DNA of 64,000 nucleotides. Origin: Prochlorococcus marinus str. MIT 9515 (lineage in GTDB: Bacteria; Cyanobacteriota; Cyanobacteriia; PCC-6307; Cyanobiaceae). The notes under the pieces are model-generated. The model saw only the letters and a list, made by a program, of their open reading frames with translations. It made no database searches and had not been told where the DNA came from. Both the position numbers and the translations under genes were made by a program. Shown here piece by piece: positions 58,218 to 64,000 of this stretch (its first letter is position 1; each line of letters starts with the position of its first letter). The stretch lies in assembly GCF_000015665.1 (NCBI RefSeq), contig NC_008817.1, positions 558,001 to 622,000 of the forward strand. Direction: 5' to 3'.

Positions 58218-58946
58218 ATTAATCTTTATTATTACCATGTTGCAGATGATGTCCTAGAAACGGATTCTGATATTGCTGTTGTTATTGATGTTTTAAGAGC
58301 GTCAACAACTATTTCTTGGGCATTAAAAAACGGTGCAGATTCAATTCAGTTTTTTTCTGATTTAGATCTATTGAAGGAAACTGCTGAAAGATGGGATGCC
58401 AATAAAAAATTAATGCTTGGCGAAAGAGGTGGAAAAAAAATTAATGGTTTTGATTTAGGGAATTCTCCATTATCTGTAACGAAAGAGAAAGTTCAGGGTA
58501 AAAGACTATTTATGAGTACAACGAATGGGACTAAATCATTAAAAAAGGTTCAAAATGTAAAATATTTATTTGCAATGGCTCTTCCAAATAGAAAAGCAGT
58601 TGCTGAAAGGATAATGTCTTTAAATAAAAAAAACGTACTTATACTTGGGAGCGGATGGGAGGGCTCTTATTCCTTGGAAGATTCCTTGGCTGCAGGAGCA
58701 CTCGCTTCTTACATAAAATATAATTTTAATAATGAAGTTAATATTTCTAATGATGAATTGCAGGCTTCATTAGCTCTTTGGAATACATGGAAGAACGATA
58801 TCCTAGGATGCTTGAAGACAGCGACTCACGGAAAAAGATTGACAAGTCTCGGTGACTACGATGATGATCTTAAGTGTTGTTCTGAACTTGATTGTTTAGA
58901 TATTGTTCCTACTCAATTTGAGAGAGGTGTAATTCGTGCCTCATGA
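58218..58946 (+). CDS. comB: 2-phosphosulfolactate phosphatase family protein, apparent ATT start
   Basis: ComB-family proteins remove phosphate from 2-phosphosulfolactate; the true role in cyanobacteria is not established. From 58218 the frame encodes 242 residues, the normal family length, with YYYHVADDV, then VIDVLRASTTISWAL (phosphate-binding start), LGERGGKKINGFDLGNSP, STTNGTKSL and LGSGWEGSYSLEDSLAAGA. No ATG, GTG or TTG precedes VIDVLRAS in this frame. The first ATG (58371) would remove 51 residues including that motif. I therefore take ATT, which directly precedes the conserved NLYYYHV and lies about 16 bases after the predicted transcription start. The next gene is 30 bp downstream. 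Confidence 0.75.
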   Translation: MNLYYYHVADDVLETDSDIAVVIDVLRASTTISWALKNGADSIQFFSDLDLLKETAERWDANKKLMLGERGGKKINGFDLGNSPLSVTKEKVQGKRLFMSTTNGTKSLKKVQNVKYLFAMALPNRKAVAERIMSLNKKNVLILGSGWEGSYSLEDSLAAGALASYIKYNFNNEVNISNDELQASLALWNTWKNDILGCLKTATHGKRLTSLGDYDDDLKCCSELDCLDIVPTQFERGVIRAS

Positions 58947-58976
58947 TTTGCAAATTTATTATCTTGGAGTTAAATC

Positions 58977-59804
58977 TTGACTGATTTTTTAGTTGCCGCT
59001 TTACAAATAACGAGTACTTCAAATGTTGAAACAAATTTTGCTGAAGCTGAGGAGCAGATTGAATTAGCCTCTAGAAGGGGTGCAGAATTAATTGGATTAC
59101 CTGAAAATTTTGCATTCCTAGGAGAAGATAATGAAAAATTAAGGTTGGCCTCTGAATTGGCAATAAAGTGTACTAATTTTTTAAAAACGATGTCTCAGCG
59201 ATATCAAGTCTTTCTTTTGGGTGGTGGTTATCCCGTTCCTGCAGGAGATAATAATCATACTTTTAACAGATCAGCCCTTTTTGGGAAAGATGGACAGGTT
59301 TTGGCCAAATATGACAAAATTCACCTTTTTGATGTTGATTTGCCCGATGGTAATTTATACAAAGAATCATCAACTATCCTATCAGGTAAAGAACATCCTC
59401 CAGTCGTAGACGTGCCGGGACTTTGCAAGATAGGGCTTTCTATTTGTTACGATGTAAGATTTCCCGAACTCTACAGAAACCTCTCTTTGAATGGTGCAGA
59501 ACTCATAATGATCCCAGCAGCTTTTACAGCCTTCACAGGTAAAGATCATTGGCAAATTCTACTTCAAGCAAGAGCGATAGAAAATACAGCTTATGTAGTA
59601 GCGCCTGCTCAAACAGGTATTCACTACGGGAGAAGGCAAAGTCATGGTCATGCCATGGTAATAGACCCATGGGGTACAGTTTTGTCTGATGCGGGGAAAA
59701 CACAGGGGGCAGCAATAGCTCCCGCTGATAAAGAAAGAGTAAAAAAGATAAGAGAGCAGATGCCAAGCTTAAAACATAGAAAAACGAAACTTTTCGCGGA
59801 ATGA
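58977..59804 (+). CDS. Carbon-nitrogen hydrolase (nitrilase superfamily, Nit-like amidase)
   Basis: This 275-residue enzyme has the complete nitrilase triad: E43 (LPENFAF), K114 (YDKIHLFDVD) and C157 (SICYDVRFPELYR). The HLFDVD and RFPELYR motifs are those of the Nit1/Nit2 branch, whose members deaminate dipeptide-like or deaminated glutathione or omega-amides. That last link is family knowledge, not shown here. The start is TTG, with the conserved first strand right behind. It overlaps the amidase gene by 4 bp (ATGA). Confidence 0.88.
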   Translation: MTDFLVAALQITSTSNVETNFAEAEEQIELASRRGAELIGLPENFAFLGEDNEKLRLASELAIKCTNFLKTMSQRYQVFLLGGGYPVPAGDNNHTFNRSALFGKDGQVLAKYDKIHLFDVDLPDGNLYKESSTILSGKEHPPVVDVPGLCKIGLSICYDVRFPELYRNLSLNGAELIMIPAAFTAFTGKDHWQILLQARAIENTAYVVAPAQTGIHYGRRQSHGHAMVIDPWGTVLSDAGKTQGAAIAPADKERVKKIREQMPSLKHRKTKLFAE

Positions 59805-60895
59805 TGTCAAAGTTTTTTTTTAATAAACTTTTTCGCTGCCTATCAATATTTTTACTTTTTAATTCAAGTATTTCTCCAGCCAGATCATCTAGTGCACTAG
59901 CTGCATGGAGTTTAAATTCTAATGGAGTTTTAGAATTAAGGACTAAATCAAATTCAAAATTAAAGGCCTACTTTCAAAAAGGAGGGAAAAATTTTGGGGA
60001 TAGATTTTGGATAGATTTCCCTGGGGAACTTCAAACTCCGAGAACTATAGAGGGAAATGGTCCAATAAAAGAAATTAGATTGGGCAAACCAATTAAAGGC
60101 AAAACTAGATTAGTAGTTGAATTTTCTGCTGATAATAATAATTTGAAACCTCTTAGTTGGAGGCTAGTAGGTATAGATCAAAACACATGGAAAATTAAAT
60201 TATTTTCTTTACCAAAAAATTCATTTCAAACAATTGGTGAAGGTCTTGTTAGTAAATCGAGAATTAATCTTAAGGCTAATAAAAAGCTAATTAAACCAAG
60301 AAAAACAAATTATGAGTTTTTGCAATTGCCGGATATTGAGAGAAATAAGTTTTATGTTGTTTTAGATCCAGGCCATGGTGGCCCAGATCCAGGAGCAATC
60401 GGTATAGGGGGGGTAAAAGAAGCAGATGTGGTCCTTGATGTTTCTAAAAGAGTTAGAAATTTATTATCTAAAAAAGGTGTAAATGTAAGAATGACGAGAA
60501 ATAAAGAAGTTGATTTGGATTTACCTCCAAGAGTCTCAATAGCTAATAGGACTAATGCTGATGTTTTTGTGAGCATTCACGCTAATGCCTCAAGAGGTAA
60601 AAGAAGAGATATTAATGGATTAGAAACTTTTTATTACACGGGATGGAGGGGCAGACTATTAGCCAAAAAAATTCAAAAACAAATCCTTAAAGTTTCACCT
60701 GGAAGTCCAGATAGAGGCGTAAGACAGGGGAGATTTTTCGTTATTAAAAATACTAGAATGCCAGCAGTTCTTGTAGAAATAGGTTTTTTAACAGGAAGAT
60801 TAGATGCGAGAAGGTTAGAAAAATCTATTCATCGTGAAAGAATAGCTTATGCAATTACAAAAGGTATTCTTGAATATCTTTCTAAGGCAGGGTGA
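59801..60895 (+). CDS. N-acetylmuramoyl-L-alanine amidase (AMIN + Amidase_3, AmiC-like)
   Basis: This 364-residue secreted amidase cuts the peptide from peptidoglycan glycan strands. A signal peptide (about 1-28) precedes an AMIN-type domain (about 35-130) and the zinc amidase domain (about 180-360). The latter has DPGHGGPDPGAIG with the first zinc His, KEADVVLDV with Glu, SIHANAS with the second His and VEIGFLTG with the catalytic Glu. The ATG overlaps the stop of the nitrilase-family gene, with another ATG three bases later. The murI start overlaps its stop, so all three are translationally coupled. Confidence 0.9.
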   Translation: MMSKFFFNKLFRCLSIFLLFNSSISPARSSSALAAWSLNSNGVLELRTKSNSKLKAYFQKGGKNFGDRFWIDFPGELQTPRTIEGNGPIKEIRLGKPIKGKTRLVVEFSADNNNLKPLSWRLVGIDQNTWKIKLFSLPKNSFQTIGEGLVSKSRINLKANKKLIKPRKTNYEFLQLPDIERNKFYVVLDPGHGGPDPGAIGIGGVKEADVVLDVSKRVRNLLSKKGVNVRMTRNKEVDLDLPPRVSIANRTNADVFVSIHANASRGKRRDINGLETFYYTGWRGRLLAKKIQKQILKVSPGSPDRGVRQGRFFVIKNTRMPAVLVEIGFLTGRLDARRLEKSIHRERIAYAITKGILEYLSKAG

Positions 60896-61686
60896 AAGTT
60901 AAAATAGGAATTTTTGACAGTGGAATAGGAGGGTTTACGATCCTTGATTATTTACTTAAGACTCGCAAGGATCTTGAGATTTTTTACTTGGCAGATACAA
61001 AGAGAGTTCCTTATGGCGATAAAGATTTTGAACAAATAAGAATTATTGCAAAAGAAATTTGTAATTGGTTTGAAGATAAGAATTTGGATGCATTGCTAGT
61101 AGCCTGCAATACGACAAATGCATGTGCTTTAGATATTTTAGAAAATCATCTGGGAATACCTGTTTTTGATCTAATTAATTCAGTTTCAGAAATAGTGAGT
61201 AAAAAATGTATAGGAGTTTTAGCAACTCCTGCTACCATTAAAACTTCTTATTACAAAAAAATAATAGAATCTAAAGGAGAAAATATAAAAGTGTTCCAGC
61301 AGGCATGTCCTGAATTTGTATCAGAGATAGAAAAAACCAAGCTAAATTTAAATAAATTAAATTATCTTTCGGATTCATATCTAAATCCTTTATTTAAAAA
61401 AAATATTGAAGAAATAATACTTGGATGTACCCATTATCCTCTGATTTTTAACGTTTTAGAAAATAAAATACCTTCAAATATAAAAATTATTGATCCCTCA
61501 GTTGCTTTAGTAAATAAATTTAATAATTCATTCTTAATTCCAAAAAATGACTGCAATAATAGTATATCTCAAGAAAATGTAAAGTTCTTTGTCACCTCAA
61601 AAAGTGAAGAATTTTCTAAAAAAGTAAAATATTGGTTAGAAATTAATAAAGAAATTAGGCTAGTTAACCTCCGAAGCAATGCTTGA
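60892..61686 (+). CDS. murI: Glutamate racemase
   Basis: MurI makes D-glutamate for peptidoglycan. The 264-residue protein starts at GTG overlapping the amidase stop (GTGA). The catalytic cysteines are C72 in VACNTTNA and about C179 in LGCTHYPLI. The start has IFDSGIGGFT and LADTKRVPYG, as expected for the family. Its place directly after an amidase gene puts two cell-wall functions into one transcript. Confidence 0.95.
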   Translation: MKVKIGIFDSGIGGFTILDYLLKTRKDLEIFYLADTKRVPYGDKDFEQIRIIAKEICNWFEDKNLDALLVACNTTNACALDILENHLGIPVFDLINSVSEIVSKKCIGVLATPATIKTSYYKKIIESKGENIKVFQQACPEFVSEIEKTKLNLNKLNYLSDSYLNPLFKKNIEEIILGCTHYPLIFNVLENKIPSNIKIIDPSVALVNKFNNSFLIPKNDCNNSISQENVKFFVTSKSEEFSKKVKYWLEINKEIRLVNLRSNA

Positions 61687-61701
61687 TTCTTTAGTATATT
61701 A

Positions 61702-61708
61702 AGGAGGT
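61702..61708 (+). promoter_or_regulatory. Perfect Shine-Dalgarno sequence of the polyprenyl synthase gene
   Basis: AGGAGGT lies 5 bases before the ATG at 61714. Most genes in this window show no recognisable ribosome binding site, so this complete match stands out and fixes the start of the polyprenyl synthase. Confidence 0.75.
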
Positions 61709-61713
61709 CAATT

Positions 61714-62685
61714 ATGAATACAGTAACAGAACTTCTACAGCCAGTTGAAAATGATCTTGATGATCTTATTCTCGAACTGAAAAATTTGATAGGTGCAGGT
61801 CATCCAATCCTTCAAGCTGCAGCGGAACATTTATTTAGTGCAGGAGGAAAAAGATTAAGGCCTGGGATAGTTTTATTGATTTCAAAGGCTATTTCTCGAG
61901 ATTTTAATTTAACCACTAAACATAAAAGACTTGCAGAGATTACTGAAATGATTCATACAGCATCATTAGTTCATGATGATGTAGTTGATGAAGCATCCAC
62001 AAGAAGAGGTGTTGATACTGTTCATAGTAGATTTAACACTAGGGTAGCTGTTCTTGCTGGGGATTTTTTATTTGCTCAAGCTAGTTGGCATTTGGCAAAC
62101 TTGGATAATGTAAAAGTAGTTAAATTACTTAGTAGAGTAATAATGGATTTAGCAGAAGGTGAAATAAAGCAAAATCTTAATAGATTTGATTCTGGACAAA
62201 CTTTTTCGAAATATATTAATAAGAGTTATTGTAAAACAGCCTCTTTAATTGCTAATAGTACTAAAGCTGCGGGTGTCTTGAGTAATTTAGAAGATGATAA
62301 ATTAAATTGTCTATATGAATTTGGTAAGAATATTGGATTAGCTTTTCAAGTGGTTGATGATATTCTCGATTTTACAGGAAACGATAAACAATTAGGAAAA
62401 CCAGCTGTAAGTGATCTTGCTAGTGGTTACCTTACTGCACCTGTTTTATATGCTCTAGAAGAAAATAAAAATTTATCTGTTTTGATAAATAGAGAACTTG
62501 TAGAAAAGGAAGACTTAAATAATGCTTTAAATATTGTTATGAACTCTCAAGCTATTCAGCGTTCTAGAAAATTAGCCGAAGATTTTGCCGTTCTCTCGAA
62601 GGAAGCTATATTATGGCTTCCTAATTCAGAATATAAAAGAGCTTTACTAGCTTTACCAGAATTCGTTCTGAGTCGTATTTCTTAG
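61714..62685 (+). CDS. sds: Polyprenyl diphosphate synthase (solanesyl diphosphate synthase type)
   Basis: This 323-residue trans-isoprenyl synthase extends allylic diphosphates with IPP to make the side chain of plastoquinone. It has GGKRLRPGIVLL near residue 48, the first Asp-rich motif in LVHDDVVDEA near 90, and the second in VVDDILDFTG near 215. Long-chain specificity is inferred from the cyanobacterial context and from the small Ala residue before the first Asp motif; product length cannot be read directly. It starts 27 bp after murI. Confidence 0.88.
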   Translation: MNTVTELLQPVENDLDDLILELKNLIGAGHPILQAAAEHLFSAGGKRLRPGIVLLISKAISRDFNLTTKHKRLAEITEMIHTASLVHDDVVDEASTRRGVDTVHSRFNTRVAVLAGDFLFAQASWHLANLDNVKVVKLLSRVIMDLAEGEIKQNLNRFDSGQTFSKYINKSYCKTASLIANSTKAAGVLSNLEDDKLNCLYEFGKNIGLAFQVVDDILDFTGNDKQLGKPAVSDLASGYLTAPVLYALEENKNLSVLINRELVEKEDLNNALNIVMNSQAIQRSRKLAEDFAVLSKEAILWLPNSEYKRALLALPEFVLSRIS

Positions 62686-62715
62686 ATTTATCAAAAAATA
62701 AATTTTTGTAGTTTA

Positions 62716-62752
62716 AAATACATTAAATTTCTTTCAAATTTATAATGTATTT
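62716..62752. repeat. Bulged dyad covering the putative acs promoter
   Basis: AAATACATT (62716-62724) pairs with AATGTATTT (62744-62752). Inside them AAATTT (62725-62730) pairs with AAATTT (62736-62741) around the loop CTTTC, with a 2-base AT bulge. A TATAAT at 62741-62746 lies within the right arm, 37 bases before the acs ATG. This may be an operator, or an mRNA 3' hairpin of the upstream gene. Confidence 0.5.
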
Positions 62753-62782
62753 GACTAAATAAATTGTGACTAGATTCATCTA

Positions 62783-64000
62783 ATGACACTAGATAAGAAA
62801 CATTCAATCAATAATATTCTTGAAGAAAAGAGACTCTTCCCTCCTTCAAAAGAATTTTCAGAAAAATCAAATATAAAAAGTTTTGAAGAATTACAACTTT
62901 TAAAAAAACAGTCTTTAGAGAACCCAATGAAATTCTGGGAATCCTTTGGAAAATCGGAAATTGATTGGTTTGAACCATTTAAGACTGTTTTAGACCGAGA
63001 AAATGCTCCCTTTTTTAAATGGTTCAAGGAAGGTAAATTAAATATTACTTATAACTGCTTAGATAGACATATTAAAAACGGGATTGGGAATAAAACAGCA
63101 CTTATATGGGAAGGTGAGCCTGGGGATAGTAGGAAATACACTTATCAAGAACTTCTCAATGAAGTATGTAAAGCTGCGAACGCTTTTAAATCTTTAGGAA
63201 TTAAAAAAGGTGATTTGGTATGTATTTATATGCCAATGATTCCTGAGGCGATGTTTGCCATGCTAGCTTGCGCAAGAATTGGAGCTGCACATTCAGTTGT
63301 CTTTGGGGGATTCTCTTCAGAAGCGTTAAAGGATAGATTAATAGACGGAAGTGTGAAATTTGTTATTACTGCAGATGGTGGGTTTAGAAAAGATAAGGTG
63401 ATTGAGCTTAAGAAAGCTGTTGATGCTGCAATTGAAAGTGGGGCAAATGAAATTGTTGAAAAAGTTATAGTTGTTCAAAGAACTAAAGAAAATATTTTGA
63501 TGATAAATAATAGGGATTTTTGGTGGCATGAATTATTAAGAGATCAAAAAGATTGGTGTGAACCCGAAATTATGAATAGCGAGGATAGATTATTTGTCTT
63601 GTATACTTCTGGTTCTACTGGTAAACCCAAGGGAATAGTTCATACTACTGCTGGTTATAATCTCTGGTCTCACTTAACATTCAAGTGGATTTTTGACATA
63701 AAAGATGACGATATATATTGGTGTACAGCAGATGTTGGGTGGATTACTGGTCATAGTTACATAGTCTATGGGCCCTTATCAAATGGAGCAACAACTCTTA
63801 TGTTTGAGGGTGTTCCAAGGGCCTCTAATTTAGGAGCTTTTTGGGAAGTGATCCAAAAATATAAAGTTACAATTTTCTATACAGCGCCTACAGCGATAAG
63901 ATCATTTATGAAATCTGGACGTGAAATTCCTGATCAATATGATTTAAGATCTTTGAGACTGTTGGGTACAGTTGGCGAACCTATTAATCCCGAAGCATGG
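62783..64000 (+). CDS. acs: Acetyl-CoA synthetase, N-terminal part
   Basis: Acs makes acetyl-CoA from acetate, ATP and CoA. The visible 406 residues begin with an N-terminal cap ([10 protein letters not shown] near residue 72) and continue with the adenylation domain: [37 protein letters not shown], the P-loop-like [19 protein letters not shown] (near 275), [14 protein letters not shown] and [12 protein letters not shown]. The gene runs out of the window at 64000, so the C-terminal domain with the acetylation-site Lys is unseen. The ATG at 62783 is the first in frame. The upstream dyad may regulate it. Confidence 0.95.
   Translation, partial: MTLDKKHSINNILEEKRLFPPSKEFSEKSNIKSFEELQLLKKQSLENPMKFWESFGKSEIDWFEPFKTVLDRENAPFFKWFKEGKLNITYNCLDRHIKNGIGNKTALIWEGEPGDSRKYTYQELLNEVCKAANAFKSLGIKKGDLVCIYMPMIPEAMFAMLACARIGAAHSVVFGGFSSEALKDRLIDGSVKFVITADGGFRKDKVIELKKAVDAAIESGANEIVEKVIVVQRTKENILMINNRDFWWHELLRDQKDWCEPEIMNSEDRLFVLYTSGSTGKPKGIVHTTAGYNLWSHLTFKWIFDIKDDDIYWCTADVGWITGHSYIVYGPLSNGATTLMFEGVPRASNLGAFWEVIQKYKVTIFYTAPTAIRSFMKSGREIPDQYDLRSLRLLGTVGEPINPEAW

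Noticed and set aside
58371-58373. ATG start of comB at 58371
   Set aside because: It would remove the conserved phosphate-site motif and about a fifth of the protein.
1-64000. CRISPR arrays, insertion sequences, prophage, integrons or toxin-antitoxin pairs
   Set aside because: No regularly spaced repeats, transposase or integrase frames, or paired small toxin genes were found. Every large ORF belongs to a chromosomal core or conserved cyanobacterial family.

Overview
The window is a stretch of ordinary, very AT-rich cyanobacterial chromosome. It encodes plastocyanin, NDH-1 subunits NdhL and NdhD, Ycf51, a cyAbrB regulator, glycogen synthesis enzymes and the MenB/MenD enzymes of the phylloquinone branch. 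The small tightly packed genes, frequent TTG/GTG starts, near absence of Shine-Dalgarno sequences, an intron-less tRNA-Leu(UAA) and several picocyanobacterial families of unknown function point to a high-light-adapted Prochlorococcus. The exact clade cannot be settled by reading alone. I see no insertion sequence, prophage, CRISPR array, rRNA operon, toxin-antitoxin pair or other sign of a genomic island.

Layout. 1-2.7 kb: end of hisG, an ABC exporter and a GNAT acetyltransferase. 2.7-4.1 kb (minus): two small transferases of the kind named 'rSAM/selenodomain-associated'. 4.2-8.3 kb: dnaA, a GST-like protein and, divergent from it, glutathione reductase. 8.3-12.9 kb: a Na+/Ca2+ antiporter, pyrC, a 343-bp gene-free gap, a PspC-domain protein, tRNA-Leu, ndhL, a DUF3007 gene and trpA. 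12.9-16.9 kb: cyAbrB, a YCII protein, a small HTH gene overlapping a YkvA gene, a sigma-70 family factor, hisIE and a divergent PTPS-like gene. 16.9-26.0 kb (minus): clpB, petE, an SDR, hemE, glgB and a CocE-type hydrolase. 26.0-31.2 kb: three small genes including ycf51, then a divergent giant TamB-like gene. 31.3-33.6 kb: proA, folB and a small lipase. 33.5-42.7 kb (minus): prlC, ndhD, thrB, glk, thrS, trpS and an RG-rich protein. 42.8-47.9 kb: a DUF697 membrane protein, a Mn-type ABC transporter and a DUF4336 gene. 47.9-48.9 kb (minus): DUF760 and lepB. 48.9-54.5 kb: menD, menB, glgA, murF. 54.5-58.1 kb (minus): glmU, an MnmD-like methyltransferase, aroA. 58.2-64 kb: comB, a nitrilase-family gene, an AmiC-like amidase, murI, a polyprenyl synthase and the truncated acs.

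Functional themes. Cell-wall and envelope functions recur (murF, glmU, murI, the amidase, lepB, TamB). Glycogen synthesis is split between glgB and glgA. Histidine, tryptophan, proline, threonine and aromatic amino-acid genes are scattered singly, as in streamlined genomes. The menD-menB pair supports photosystem I quinone synthesis.

I found no undescribed multi-gene system. The observations most worth checking are small: an apparent ATT start codon for comB supported by a promoter, a possibly leaderless proA transcript, a dyad covering the putative acs promoter, a PTPS homologue lacking one expected zinc ligand, a GST-like protein with a glutaredoxin CPYC motif and a long C-terminal extension, an RG-rich/acidic picocyanobacterial protein, and the gene-free 343-bp gap after pyrC.
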